Shown piece after piece: positions 1-9,186 of a DNA stretch of 64,000 nt. A program made the position numbers and the translations under genes. The notes beneath the pieces were generated by a model that saw only the letters and a program-made list of their open reading frames with translations, was not told where the DNA came from and did no database searches. Position 1 is the stretch's first letter. Each line of letters starts with the position of its first letter. This stretch comes from Bacteroidota bacterium. GTDB taxonomy: Bacteria; Bacteroidota; Bacteroidia; M30B66. Where the stretch lies: positions 57,977 through 121,976 of the forward strand of contig JAIXYK010000059.1 of assembly GCA_027490225.1 (NCBI GenBank). Reading direction: 5' to 3'.

Positions 1-422
1 ACATTTCCTCCTAAACCAACATTCAAACCTGCTTTTTTGAATATATGATAGGTAAGTAGGGTAGTAGTGGTTTTTCCGTTAGTTCCTGTAATTACAATTA
101 GCTTGGCTTTCGTGTAACGAGCTGCAAATTCTATTTCAGAAACTACTTTGATTCCTCTTTTGTGCGCTTCAACAATAATCGGAGCTTTGTCGGGTATTCC
201 TGGACTTTTTACAATTAATTCGGCTTCAAGGATTTTTTCAGATGTATGCTTTTCTTCTTCAAACGGAATTGAAAATGATAGCAATTCGGTTTTGTATTTA
301 TCAGCAATTTTCCCTTTATCAGAAACAAAAACCTCCCAACCTTGCTTAAGTGCAAGCACAGCTGTTCCAATACCGCTTTCGGCAGCACCAAGAATTGCTA
401 TTTTAGGAGTTTGTGTTTTCAT
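1..422 (-). CDS. murD: UDP-N-acetylmuramoylalanine--D-glutamate ligase, N-terminal part (runs off the window)
   Basis: Cytoplasmic Mur ligase that adds D-glutamate to UDP-MurNAc-L-Ala. About 140 N-terminal residues are visible, reading from [19 protein letters not shown] (UDP-binding domain) into the ATP-binding P-loop [10 protein letters not shown] close to the window edge; the rest of the central domain and the C-terminal domain lie outside. The ATG shares one base with the mraY stop (TAATG), so translation is probably coupled. Position after mraY matches the conserved dcw order. The truncation is only the window boundary, not a broken gene. Confidence 0.93.
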   Translation of the reverse strand, partial: MKTQTPKIAILGAAESGIGTAVLALKQGWEVFVSDKGKIADKYKTELLSFSIPFEEEKHTSEKILEAELIVKSPGIPDKAPIIVEAHKRGIKVVSEIEFAARYTKAKLIVITGTNGKTTTTLLTYHIFKKAGLNVGLGGN

Positions 423-1690
423 TAACGTAGTTTCAAGGTTACAATGGTCAATACAGCTAGGGCTACGCCTACAATCCAAAAGCGGGAAACAATTTTTGCT
501 TCGTGAAATCCAAGTTTTTGATAATGGTGATGCAGCGGAGCCATTTTGAATATTCTGCGTCCTTCTCCAAAACGTTTTTTGGTAAATTTGAAGTAGCTCA
601 CTTGCAAAACCACACTTAAGTTTTCAACCAGGTAAATGCCACAGAAAATTGGAATAAGTAATTCTTTTCTTAGCGCTATTGCTACAACTGCAACGATTCC
701 TCCCAATGCCAAAGAACCAGTGTCACCCATAAATATTTGAGCCGGATAAGAATTGTACCATAAGAACCCAACACATGCACCAACAAAAGCGCTCATGTAA
801 ATTACTACCTCACCGGAATCGGGTATGTACATTACATTCAGGTAATCTGCAAAAATTAAGTTACCAGATATGTAAGCAAATACAGATAAAACAAAACCAA
901 TAATAGCGGTAGTTCCGGCAGCCAAACCATCCAAACCATCAGTCATGTTTGCCCCATTAGAAACGGCAGTTATGATGAAGATTACAATAACTATGTAAAT
1001 GAGCCAAGACCATTTTTCATAACCATCACCCAAAAATGAAATCAATTTTGAATAATTGAATTCATGATTTTTTACAAATGGAATTGTTGTAATTGGAACT
1101 TTTACATCAACATATTTGGCATTCTCTGCCGCAATTATCTCGTCAGAAACATTTTCGGGAAGCGCGTTACTAAAAGTAGATTGCGATTTTATATCTGAAC
1201 CTACAATCTCACGACGCATTGTTACATCTGGATGATAAAACAAAGCTGCCCCAACCAAAATACCAACAGCAATCTGACCTACAATCTTGAACCTACCAGC
1301 TAGACCTTCTTTATTCTTCTTGAAGACTTTTATATAGTCATCTAAAAAACCAATTAGCCCTAACAATATTGTAGAAATTATAAGTATTACAATATAGATG
1401 TTGTGAAGTTTTGCAAATAGTAATGTCGGAATTAGAATACAAGCAAGAATAATTAATCCACCCATTGTAGGAGTACCTTGTTTCGACATTTGTCCAGCCA
1501 AACCTAAGTCTCTGATGGTTTCTCCTACCTGTTGCACTTGTAGAAAGCGAATAATCTTCTTCCCGAAAATCAAAGAAATCCCCAAAGAAGTAATGAGCGC
1601 CATTGCAGCTCTAAAAGAGATAAACTGGAAAACACCAGCTCCGGGAAAGTCCAGAAATTTATCGAGATATTGGAATAAGTAGTACAGCAT
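422..1690 (-). CDS. mraY: Phospho-N-acetylmuramoyl-pentapeptide-transferase (MraY)
   Basis: Integral membrane enzyme that moves phospho-MurNAc-pentapeptide onto undecaprenyl phosphate to give lipid I. The family motifs are all present: DDYIK near residues 117-121, [13 protein letters not shown] near 245-257, MGDTGS near 321-326 and the HHH loop at 387-389. At 422 residues it is clearly longer than the roughly 360 of E. coli MraY. The extra length is a polar insertion near 155-225 between transmembrane helices, something I have the impression is common in Bacteroidota. Start and stop overlap murE and murD by one base each (TGATG, TAATG), indicating tight coupling in the dcw operon. Confidence 0.97.
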   Translation of the reverse strand: MLYYLFQYLDKFLDFPGAGVFQFISFRAAMALITSLGISLIFGKKIIRFLQVQQVGETIRDLGLAGQMSKQGTPTMGGLIILACILIPTLLFAKLHNIYIVILIISTILLGLIGFLDDYIKVFKKNKEGLAGRFKIVGQIAVGILVGAALFYHPDVTMRREIVGSDIKSQSTFSNALPENVSDEIIAAENAKYVDVKVPITTIPFVKNHEFNYSKLISFLGDGYEKWSWLIYIVIVIFIITAVSNGANMTDGLDGLAAGTTAIIGFVLSVFAYISGNLIFADYLNVMYIPDSGEVVIYMSAFVGACVGFLWYNSYPAQIFMGDTGSLALGGIVAVVAIALRKELLIPIFCGIYLVENLSVVLQVSYFKFTKKRFGEGRRIFKMAPLHHHYQKLGFHEAKIVSRFWIVGVALAVLTIVTLKLR

Positions 1691-3153
1691 CAGTTATCCA
1701 AGTTTTTGAAGGTTTCTTTTAATTCTTCTAAATCATCAAAAGGGTTTTTTACTCCTTTTATTTCTTGATATTTCTCATGCCCTTTTCCAGCAATCAATAT
1801 AATATCTCCGTTTTGAGCCAATGCAAATGCCGTTTTAATAGCTTCTCTGCGGTCAACTATAACCAAAGATTTTCTGCTCAATGAAGCGTCAATACCTTTT
1901 TTCATTTGGGCAATAATCTCATTAGGGTCTTCAGATCTAGGATTGTCTGAAGTTAAGATTACCTTATCGCTTAATTCTGCAGCAATTCTTGCCATTTCTG
2001 GTCTTTTTGCCGCATCTCTATCGCCACCACAACCAACCACAGTAATTACCTGCTCATTTCCTGTCCTTATTTCCTTAATTGTATTCAGTACATTCTTTAA
2101 TGCATCGGGTGTATGGGCATAATCAACAATTCCTGTTACTTTGTTTGGAGATTGCAAATATTGAAACCTGCCTTCTACACTTCTTAAATCACTTAATGTT
2201 GTAAGAACACTTAATTTATCTTTACCAAGTTCTACTGCTGTAGCGTATACTGCGAGTAGATTGTAAGCATTAAAATTCCCAATTAAATGTGTCCAAACTT
2301 CATTTTCGTTAATGCGTAAAAGCATTCCACTCAATTGTTTCTCGAGAATTTTACAGCTATAATCAGCATTGGGGCTTAAGCCATAAGTTTTAACTTCCGA
2401 TTTTGTGCCGCTAGCCATAACTGGCCCGTTTGTATCATCTCTATTTATTATGCAAAATGATTCTGAACCTAATTGGTTAAAAAACTGCTGTTTAGCATGC
2501 AAGTAATTTTCAAAAGTTATATGGTAATCTAAATGGTCGTGCGTAATGTTAGAAAATACACCACCTTTAAATGCTACTCCTGCAATTCTTTGTTGATCAA
2601 CCGCATGTGAACTAACTTCCATAAAAGCATAAGTGCAATTAGACTTTACCATTTGTGCAAGCAACTTATGAAGCTGCACAGCATCTGGAGTTGTATGAGT
2701 TGAAGGAATTACATCCTTATTTATTTGGTTTTTAACTGTTGATATGAGTCCACAGTTGTGACCCAAGCGAGTAAATAATTCAAACAATAATGTTGTAATA
2801 GTTGTCTTTCCATTTGTTCCTGTAACACCTATCAATTTTAACTTTTCAGATGGATTTTCATAGAAGTTTCCTGCCATCACACCTAATGCAAAAGCGGAAT
2901 CTTTCACTACAACGTAACATATTTTTTCTTCAGTAATTTGAGGAAGTTGCTCGCAAACAATTGCAATTGCTCCTTTCTCTACAGCTGTCTGTATAAAAGA
3001 ATGTCCATCAGATAATGTTCCTTTAACTGCTACAAACAATCCGTTCTTTTCTACCTTTCTAGAATCTGCAGTTAAAGACATAATAGCAGTGTTAGTAGAA
3101 CCAAGTAGTTCTACAGCACCAGCTTTATATAAAATATCTTTTAACAGTCTCAT
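1690..3153 (-). CDS. murE: UDP-N-acetylmuramoyl-L-alanyl-D-glutamate--2,6-diaminopimelate ligase
   Basis: Cytoplasmic Mur ligase that adds the third stem-peptide residue. The ATP-binding loop TGTNGKTT is at 111-118, with the usual N-terminal substrate domain before it and the C-terminal ligase domain after it. The motif DNPR at 403-406 is the signature of meso-diaminopimelate-specific MurE enzymes, so the peptidoglycan is inferred to be the mDAP type. Length (487) is normal. It follows the penicillin-binding protein gene with one base between them and overlaps mraY by one base. Confidence 0.96.
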   Translation of the reverse strand: MRLLKDILYKAGAVELLGSTNTAIMSLTADSRKVEKNGLFVAVKGTLSDGHSFIQTAVEKGAIAIVCEQLPQITEEKICYVVVKDSAFALGVMAGNFYENPSEKLKLIGVTGTNGKTTITTLLFELFTRLGHNCGLISTVKNQINKDVIPSTHTTPDAVQLHKLLAQMVKSNCTYAFMEVSSHAVDQQRIAGVAFKGGVFSNITHDHLDYHITFENYLHAKQQFFNQLGSESFCIINRDDTNGPVMASGTKSEVKTYGLSPNADYSCKILEKQLSGMLLRINENEVWTHLIGNFNAYNLLAVYATAVELGKDKLSVLTTLSDLRSVEGRFQYLQSPNKVTGIVDYAHTPDALKNVLNTIKEIRTGNEQVITVVGCGGDRDAAKRPEMARIAAELSDKVILTSDNPRSEDPNEIIAQMKKGIDASLSRKSLVIVDRREAIKTAFALAQNGDIILIAGKGHEKYQEIKGVKNPFDDLEELKETFKNLDN

Positions 3154-3154
3154 A

Positions 3155-5251
3155 TTAAGTGAGTTGTATAGTTATTTGTGAGTTTTTAATTATTCTTGAA
3201 CCTGCAGGTTGAGACTGTTTTCTTACAGTTCCTTTCCCCATTACTCTTACTCTTAATCCACTATTTTCTAATAAAAACACGGCATCTCTTAAGCCCATTC
3301 CTGTTACATTAGGAACCATGGAAGCACCATTACCCAGGTCGTTGATTCTTACAGACTTTCCTATAACTTCTGTTCTTACCCATTCATTTTCTTCAGTTTG
3401 AATGGTTTTTACACCCATTTTCGAAAACAAATCGTTGAAATCTGAAGCTTTTCCATTTTTTACCTTAGGCGCATCTAGTGCTAGGCTTGGTTTTGAATTT
3501 TTATCTTGAATTTCAATGCTTTGAGCATAAACCTTATCTGCTACTTCTTTAAAAACTGGACCAGCTACTAAATTCGCATAGTAAATCCCATTTGAAGGTG
3601 CTGTTATAACTACAATACAAGAGTATTTTGGTTTATCTGCAGGGAAATATCCAACAAATGAAGCTTGATAGGTTTTCGAATCACCTCCGTAACCACTTGA
3701 ACCTAAAGCCACTTGAGCAGTTCCTGTTTTACCGCCAATTTTAAAATGTTCGTTTTTTAAATTGCTGGCTGTACCTCTTTCTACTACACCTTCTAACATC
3801 GGTTTCACTTTAGCAATCGTAGCAGGTGAACAAATTGCCGAATCAATTACAATGGGCTTAAAAATCTCTACAGATTGACCGTGGCTCCTAATTTCTTCTA
3901 CAAATTGAGGTTTCATCATTCTGCCGTTATTGGCCACAGCATTGTAGAAACTTAATATTTGCAAAGGTGTAAGTTGAGATTCGTAACCTATTGACATCCA
4001 CGGCAAACTAACACCTGACCAGGTTTTGGCTGTTGCATCTTTAATCATTGGAGCCCCTTCACCTGAAAGTTCAATTCCTAATGGTTGATGAAGGTGAAAT
4101 TTTTTAATTCTATCTATAAATCTTTGAGGATTTGATGAATAAGCCCTATTTACTGCCTGCGAAATTGCTGTGTTTGATGAAAGTACAAAGGCATCATTTA
4201 AGTTTATTTTTCCGAATCCACCTTCATGTGAATCAGACATTATTCTTCTCCCAAATACTACTTTTCCTCCATGTGTGTCCCAGATATCAGTTGGTTTAGC
4301 TAAGCCATCTTCAAACAATGCCATCAAAGAAGCCAGTTTGAAAGTAGAGCCTGGTTCTGTACTGCTACCTATAGCGTAATTGTAGTTTTCATAGTAGCTA
4401 CTATCAGCGGTTCTTCCAAGATTTGCAATTGCTCTCACATATCCTGTTTCAACCTCCATTAAAATTACGCAACCTGATTTTGCGTTGTGCAGCTTTAATT
4501 GCTGTAATAGCGCATTTTGTGCAACATCTTGCACCCTAACATCAAGTGTAGAAACAATATCTTGACCTTCTCTTGGTTCAATCTCAAATTTATCGTTTAC
4601 AGGTTTCCAAACGCCCCCAGAAATTTGCTGCATCAATCGTTTACCAACAACACCAGCTAAATAATCATTGTAAGCACCTTCTATTCCTATTGGTTTTATT
4701 CCTGCCTGATATCTTCCCAGCGTTCTAGAAGCCAACTGTTTAAAAGGCATTTCTCTTCTACTTTTCTGCTCAATTACTAATCCACCTTTATACCTGCCTT
4801 TTCTAAATATTGGAAATTGCTTTAATGCTTTTAAATCATTGAATCGAATATCTTTTTTTAATAAGTAATATCCGTTTTTATTACGGTATTCCTTTTTCAA
4901 TTCAAGCTTATATTGCTCCTTCGACTTTTCAGGAAACAATTGAGAAAGACACAGCGCAAGCGAATCAACTTCTTTGGTAAAAATCTTCTTTAAATACGGT
5001 ACTCTGAAGTCAATTCTAATATCGAATATTGGAATAGACGTTGCCAGGAAACTTCCATCAGTAGAATATACATTACCTCTGATTGCTTCAATTGGTTGTA
5101 ATTTTATAGTAGCTTTATCTTTCTTTGATAGCCAGAATTCTCTGTTAATTACACCAATAGAAAATGCCTTCACCAAAATGGCAAGCCCAAATATGCAAAT
5201 CGCAACATAGAGTATGCGAAGTCTCCATAATATGTCTTTTGGTGTGCTCAA
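3155..5251 (-). CDS. ftsI: Division penicillin-binding protein (FtsI/PBP2-type transpeptidase) with PASTA domain
   Basis: Class B transpeptidase that crosslinks septal peptidoglycan. One transmembrane helix lies near residues 12-32, a dimerisation domain follows, and the transpeptidase domain carries the three active-site motifs: STFK with nucleophile Ser302, SSN at 358-360 and KTG at 508-510. A single PASTA repeat fills about residues 645-698, a common addition in this phylum. Start overlaps the end of ftsL by 4 bases. Its place between ftsL and murE in the dcw operon supports the division role over an elongation-type PBP. Confidence 0.95.
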   Translation of the reverse strand: MSTPKDILWRLRILYVAICIFGLAILVKAFSIGVINREFWLSKKDKATIKLQPIEAIRGNVYSTDGSFLATSIPIFDIRIDFRVPYLKKIFTKEVDSLALCLSQLFPEKSKEQYKLELKKEYRNKNGYYLLKKDIRFNDLKALKQFPIFRKGRYKGGLVIEQKSRREMPFKQLASRTLGRYQAGIKPIGIEGAYNDYLAGVVGKRLMQQISGGVWKPVNDKFEIEPREGQDIVSTLDVRVQDVAQNALLQQLKLHNAKSGCVILMEVETGYVRAIANLGRTADSSYYENYNYAIGSSTEPGSTFKLASLMALFEDGLAKPTDIWDTHGGKVVFGRRIMSDSHEGGFGKINLNDAFVLSSNTAISQAVNRAYSSNPQRFIDRIKKFHLHQPLGIELSGEGAPMIKDATAKTWSGVSLPWMSIGYESQLTPLQILSFYNAVANNGRMMKPQFVEEIRSHGQSVEIFKPIVIDSAICSPATIAKVKPMLEGVVERGTASNLKNEHFKIGGKTGTAQVALGSSGYGGDSKTYQASFVGYFPADKPKYSCIVVITAPSNGIYYANLVAGPVFKEVADKVYAQSIEIQDKNSKPSLALDAPKVKNGKASDFNDLFSKMGVKTIQTEENEWVRTEVIGKSVRINDLGNGASMVPNVTGMGLRDAVFLLENSGLRVRVMGKGTVRKQSQPAGSRIIKNSQITIQLT

Positions 5252-5643
5252 TTTTCTTTCTTATTTTCAGTATTTGTATACAATTTAAATGGAGGTACTT
5301 TAGCTTCTTTTAATCCAAGTGGAGCAACTAATTGAGCTACCTGACTTTGGTTTGAGTGAAACATTAACTCAGATTTAAGACTGATGTATTCGCTTCTTAA
5401 TTCCTTTAAATCTTTGGTCGTTTTTGAAGTTTCTCTTACTGTTTTTTCAGCATTGTATGTATTTGCTATATAGAAACCTCCAATTACTGAAACAAACAAT
5501 GCAAATGGGATATTTCTTACAGAGCCGTCCTTGCTCAAGAAACTTCCATCTAGAATATGTATGAAATAAGCAGTGAGAGGGTTTCTCTTTTGAGACACCT
5601 CTTTTTTTACTTTGCTTTCTTTCTTTTCTTTCAGTTTATTCAT
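5248..5643 (-). CDS. ftsL: FtsL-like septum protein
   Basis: Small bitopic membrane protein of 131 residues. A basic N-terminal tail rich in Lys and Glu is followed by one membrane segment around residues 44-63 (IPFALFVSVIGGFYIANTY) and a short heptad-like extracytoplasmic stretch. FtsL proteins are poorly conserved, so the call rests mainly on topology, size and the conserved position between rsmH and ftsI. In the family it bridges FtsB and FtsQ and activates the FtsWI synthase. The gene starts one base after the rsmH stop and overlaps the ftsI start by 4 bases. Confidence 0.8.
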   Translation of the reverse strand: MNKLKEKKESKVKKEVSQKRNPLTAYFIHILDGSFLSKDGSVRNIPFALFVSVIGGFYIANTYNAEKTVRETSKTTKDLKELRSEYISLKSELMFHSNQSQVAQLVAPLGLKEAKVPPFKLYTNTENKKEN

Positions 5644-5644
5644 T

Positions 5645-6544
5645 TTATTTTCTTTGTGCGATTCTCAATACCGCACTTCTTGCTCTGTTATTTTTAAAAA
5701 TTTCTTCTTCACTTGGCCTAATCGGTTTTCTATTTACACCCTCAAATGGAGTATTCGAAACACCAAAAAGATTTTTCTCTGCCTCCCCTTCAAATTTTCC
5801 GCTTCTTATATAATTCTTTACAAGCCTGTCTTCTAATGAATGATAACTCAATACAACCAGCCTTCCTCCTGTGCTAATCAATTCTTCGCATTGCATTAAA
5901 ACAGATTTTAAACTTTCTAATTCATCATTTACTGCAATTCTAATGGCTTGAAAAACTTGAGCTGCAAACTGGTGTTCCTGTCCTTTTCTCGAAAAAGGCT
6001 GAATAATTTGCAACAGCTTTCCCGTAGTTTCTATTTTATTGTCACTTCTAACATTTATTAAATGTCTCGCTAACTTTCCAGCTACATCAATTTCTCCGAA
6101 TGTTTTGAAAATGAACCTCAATTGCTCTTCTGTCCATTCTGCAATTACTTTTTTAGCTGTTAAAGTTTGAAGCTGGTTCATTCTCATATCTAGCTCATGG
6201 TCAAAGCGGATAGAAAAACCTCTGTCGGCTTCATCAAATTGATGAGAAGAAACTCCAAGGTCCATCAATATTCCATCGACCTTACTTATTTTGTAAAGCT
6301 TCAGGTAGTTTTTTAGAAACTTGAAATTCTGTTGTATGAGTGTAAACCTTTCATCTTCTAAAGCATTTTTTGCAGCAGCTTCGTCTTGGTCAAATGAAAA
6401 AAGCCTTCCTTCTGGCGATAGCTTCTCTAAAATTGCCTTGCTATGTCCTCCACCTCCAAAAGTGCAATCAACATAAATTCCATTTGCATTGATGTTTAAT
6501 CCTTCAATACAAGTATTTAAAAGAACGGGTGTGTGATAAATCAT
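5645..6544 (-). CDS. rsmH: 16S rRNA (cytosine(1402)-N4)-methyltransferase RsmH
   Basis: SAM-dependent methyltransferase (formerly MraW) that modifies C1402 in the ribosomal decoding centre. It begins MIYHTPVLLNTCIEGLNI, has the SAM-binding stretch VDCTFGGGGHS, the family signature MDLGVSSHQFD and the terminal NNRARSAVLRIA motif. Length 299 is close to the family's usual 300-315. Its start overlaps the mraZ stop by 4 bases, as in most dcw clusters. Confidence 0.97.
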   Translation of the reverse strand: MIYHTPVLLNTCIEGLNINANGIYVDCTFGGGGHSKAILEKLSPEGRLFSFDQDEAAAKNALEDERFTLIQQNFKFLKNYLKLYKISKVDGILMDLGVSSHQFDEADRGFSIRFDHELDMRMNQLQTLTAKKVIAEWTEEQLRFIFKTFGEIDVAGKLARHLINVRSDNKIETTGKLLQIIQPFSRKGQEHQFAAQVFQAIRIAVNDELESLKSVLMQCEELISTGGRLVVLSYHSLEDRLVKNYIRSGKFEGEAEKNLFGVSNTPFEGVNRKPIRPSEEEIFKNNRARSAVLRIAQRK

Positions 6545-7014
6545 ATATCACCTGCATCATTTCCTAAACTGCCCATCACCTTTTCTGCCAGCAGAGAAAA
6601 GCTATCTGTATCGAATTCTGTAACAACCTGATCAAATTTATTTTCTGCCCAAATCTCAATTTTGTTGAGGTTAGATGACATAATTATGTCTGACTGAATT
6701 CCTGCATATTCCGACAAGCGCTTAGGAAGTAAAATCCTGTTTGCAGTATCAACTTCTACTAATATCGCTCCGTTGTTAAATAGTCTGATGAATGTGTCGT
6801 TGTCTTTGTTAAAACGGTTCAACTTGTTCAACCGAGCCATCGTTTCGTCCCACAAATCCATCGTATAGAGTACTAAGCACTTTTGAAAAACACTTCTGTT
6901 GATAACAAAACGCTCGCGCAACGCTGCAGGAAACTGTTTCATAAGCCCAGCAGGCATCATGATTCGGCTCTTCGCGTCTACTTTACAAGCATATTCGCCA
7001 ATGTAATTGGTCAT
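6541..7014 (-). CDS. mraZ: MraZ transcriptional regulator of the dcw cluster
   Basis: AbrB-like DNA-binding protein with two SpoVT/AbrB half-domains, each carrying the DxxxR signature (DAKSR near residue 14 and DTANR in the second half). In other bacteria MraZ represses its own dcw operon. The start was set at the ATG giving MTNYIGEYACKVDAKSR; the reading frame stays open upstream to 7131, but that extension is Cys/Phe/Ile-rich and unlike the family N-terminus. The resulting 157 residues are about normal. A possible operator of 10-bp-spaced GTGG repeats lies at 7151-7167. Confidence 0.94.
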   Translation of the reverse strand: MTNYIGEYACKVDAKSRIMMPAGLMKQFPAALRERFVINRSVFQKCLVLYTMDLWDETMARLNKLNRFNKDNDTFIRLFNNGAILVEVDTANRILLPKRLSEYAGIQSDIIMSSNLNKIEIWAENKFDQVVTEFDTDSFSLLAEKVMGSLGNDAGDI

Positions 7015-7150
7015 TATCTGAACGGAATTATTTAAGGTTGTAAATATATTATCAAAAACACAACATTTTACCACATTTATACACTTGTTGATAAAAAAAG
7101 TGTTGAAAACGCAGAAATAATTTATAAACAATTGATATACAATAAATTAT

Positions 7151-7167
7151 GTGGTGGTAAAAAGTGG
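7151..7167 (+). promoter_or_regulatory. Candidate MraZ operator (GTGG repeats)
   Basis: GTGG occurs at 7151-7154, 7154-7157 and 7164-7167; the last two are separated by exactly one helical turn (10 bp), the spacing known for MraZ boxes in E. coli and Mycoplasma. As the mraZ leader reads it, the element is CCAC repeats. A further CCAC lies at 7071-7074. The call is inference from spacing and position, about 140 bp upstream of the mraZ start. Confidence 0.45.
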
Positions 7168-7258
7168 AGCTAAATCTTACATTCCGTCCTTTTTGATTTT
7201 ATTTCATAGATTGTTACTATTGATTGCCCTATGATTCTTCATATTTCAATAAAAACTG

Positions 7259-7266
7259 TATTTTTG
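7259..7266 (+). promoter_or_regulatory. -7 promoter box for the hydrolase gene
   Basis: TATTTTTG matches the Bacteroidota TAnnTTTG consensus. It predicts a transcript start near 7272, upstream of the ATG at 7290 but downstream of an alternative in-frame TTG at 7224, and so supports the shorter protein. No TTG was found at the usual -33 spacing. Confidence 0.4.
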
Positions 7267-7289
7267 AGCATTCTCATTTGGAATACTTG

Positions 7290-8051
7290 ATGCAACACGA
7301 ACTAATACAAGAAGGTGAATTTAAATATGTTACTGCAGGAAAAGGCCCAGTGCTTCTTATCCTTCATGGCCTGTTTGGAGCCTTAAGTAACTTTAACGAA
7401 GTACTCAACCGCTTTAAAAACGATTTTCAAATCGTAATTCCTATGATGCCCATTTACGAATTACCCGTAAATGAAACACATGTGAAAAGCCTCTCCGATT
7501 TTATCCATCGTTTCGTAGAACACATGGAATTTTCTAAAATTAATATTCTTGGAAATTCACTTGGTGGTCACGTTGCCTTGGTATACGTACTCAACCATAT
7601 GGATATGGTTAACTCAATGATTCTTACCGGAAGTTCTGGACTTTACGAAAATGCCATGGGCGGCTCATTTCCGAGAAGAGAAGATTATGAGTTCATTAAA
7701 AACAAAGTAGCTTTTACTTTTTATGACCCCGAAACTGCTACTAAAGAATTAGTAGATGAAGTTTTTGAAATCGTTAACAATAAAGAAAAACTCATCAGAA
7801 TTTTAGCGCTCGCTAAATCTGCAATCAGACACAACATGGGGGAAGATTTGCATAAATTGGATTTGCCGGCCTGTCTTATTTGGGGCAAGAACGATAATAT
7901 CACACCTCCTGAAGTTGCCGAAGAATTTCATAAACTTTTACCTCAATCTGACTTGTTTTGGATAGATAAATGCGGACACGCCCCAATGATGGAAAGACCC
8001 GAAGATTTCAATAATATATTGGAACCTTGGCTTCAAAAGTTATTCAAATAA
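7290..8051 (+). CDS. Alpha/beta hydrolase
   Basis: Cytoplasmic serine hydrolase of the alpha/beta fold, 253 residues, starting MQHELIQEGEFKYV. It has the oxyanion HG motif (LHGLFG), the nucleophile elbow GNSLGG, an acid in the GKNDNITP loop and the catalytic histidine in CGHAPMMERPE. No signal peptide is present, and the substrate cannot be told from sequence. The in-frame TTG at 7224 was rejected because a promoter box lies after it. The gene closely precedes gatC on the same strand. Confidence 0.85.
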   Translation: MQHELIQEGEFKYVTAGKGPVLLILHGLFGALSNFNEVLNRFKNDFQIVIPMMPIYELPVNETHVKSLSDFIHRFVEHMEFSKINILGNSLGGHVALVYVLNHMDMVNSMILTGSSGLYENAMGGSFPRREDYEFIKNKVAFTFYDPETATKELVDEVFEIVNNKEKLIRILALAKSAIRHNMGEDLHKLDLPACLIWGKNDNITPPEVAEEFHKLLPQSDLFWIDKCGHAPMMERPEDFNNILEPWLQKLFK

Positions 8052-8056
8052 TAAGT

Positions 8057-8347
8057 GTGAAAATAGATTCTAAAACAGTTACAGATTTAGCTCATCTTTC
8101 CCGACTTTCATTTAATGAGGAACAAAGTGAGGTAATGTGTACCGAGTTAAATAAAATACTTGATTTTGTTGAAGTGCTTTCTGAGCTAAATACAGATAAC
8201 GTTGAGCCTCTCATATTCTTAAACAATCAACATCAAAATTTGAGAGAGGATTTGGTCATTATAAATGCAACCCAAAAAGACATCTTAAGTAATGCTCCAT
8301 TACATAACGATTCATTTTTTAAACTCCCTAAATTTGTAGGAGAATAA
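8057..8347 (+). CDS. gatC: Aspartyl/glutamyl-tRNA amidotransferase subunit C
   Basis: Small subunit of the GatCAB complex, which converts misacylated Glu-tRNA(Gln) and Asp-tRNA(Asn) to the correct amides and stabilises GatA. The sequence VKIDSKTVTDLAHLSRLSF is the family N-terminus, so the GTG at 8057 is taken as the start; a longer ATG frame from 8027 overlaps the hydrolase and adds ten unlike residues. Length 96 is typical. gatA and gatB are not in the window. The gene ends 2 bases from the converging gene on the minus strand. Confidence 0.9.
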   Translation: MKIDSKTVTDLAHLSRLSFNEEQSEVMCTELNKILDFVEVLSELNTDNVEPLIFLNNQHQNLREDLVIINATQKDILSNAPLHNDSFFKLPKFVGE

Positions 8348-8349
8348 AA

Positions 8350-9186
8350 TTATTTCTTTTCTTTTTCATTTCGGACCTCATAATTTAAAATCAATCTCCA
8401 TTTCCCTTTTTTAAATTCAAAAGCATCTGTCGTAAAATCCGGACAATAAAATTCATATTGACCTTCCAAATTGGGTTGACTTGGAGCCAAATGATCAAAT
8501 ACTATTTTACCAGTATTTTCTTGCAATTTTAATGACATGCTTACCCGTTCTGCATGTTCAAAAAACACCCTATTTTGGATTTTCTTGTTATATTCAAAGA
8601 TTGGAGCACCAAATATTATTTCATTATTACTATTAAAATATAATACATCAATTAATTTTTTATTACTAAAAACTGTGTTTCCATCCCAACCTAATAACAT
8701 ATAATATTTTTGCTTTTTATATTTTACTTCCCATAGCTTGTAATATAGCGCTCCAAACCATTTATTATTTTTTAAAGTTTGGTTGTTAGGTTTATTAATT
8801 TCCGAAGAAGCATCAATTAATTCTTCAAAATCATATTGCTTGGTTTTAGAATTAAAAAATTGTAAAATACCACCAAACAAATAGGTGTCATCTTTTCTTC
8901 TTAAATTGAAGGTAATTATTCTGCATTTATTATCCTCAGATTGTAAGGAAGAAATGCTTTTTACCTTCGAAAAATCAAGGTTGAAATTGTTTTTATTTTG
9001 ATTTAATATAAGAAGAATATTCTCTCTAACTTCATTAAACGCATAAATGCGGGCATTTTCAGAAGTGTCATTCAACATTTTTTCAGACCAATAAATTAAA
9101 GAATCTAATTTTTCTTGCCCACTTAAATTGTGCATGAAAAATAAAAATGAAATAATTAAATAAGATTTATTAATTATTGTTTTCAA
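8350..9186 (-). CDS. Secreted protein of unknown function
   Basis: Not recognised. Using the TTG at 9186, the product of 278 residues begins MKTIINKSYLIISFLFFMH, a typical signal peptide ending near LSGQ, so it is probably exported to the periplasm or beyond. An in-frame ATG at 9213 would add nine hydrophilic residues and overlap the upstream gene further. The mature part is rich in aromatic residues, Lys and Asn, with no visible catalytic motif, lipobox or sorting domain. The start overlaps the dihydroorotase-like gene by 17 bases, suggesting co-transcription with it and the VWA protein. Confidence 0.65.
   Translation of the reverse strand: MKTIINKSYLIISFLFFMHNLSGQEKLDSLIYWSEKMLNDTSENARIYAFNEVRENILLILNQNKNNFNLDFSKVKSISSLQSEDNKCRIITFNLRRKDDTYLFGGILQFFNSKTKQYDFEELIDASSEINKPNNQTLKNNKWFGALYYKLWEVKYKKQKYYMLLGWDGNTVFSNKKLIDVLYFNSNNEIIFGAPIFEYNKKIQNRVFFEHAERVSMSLKLQENTGKIVFDHLAPSQPNLEGQYEFYCPDFTTDAFEFKKGKWRLILNYEVRNEKEKK

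Noticed and set aside
148..549. Plus-strand reading frame of 133 codons over murD and mraY
   Set aside because: It lies opposite two firmly identified Mur genes and shows no domain or start signal; it is a frame shadow.
7015..7131. Upstream extension of mraZ
   Set aside because: The 39 added residues are unlike any MraZ N-terminus, and the ATG at 7014 gives the standard MTNYIGEY start.
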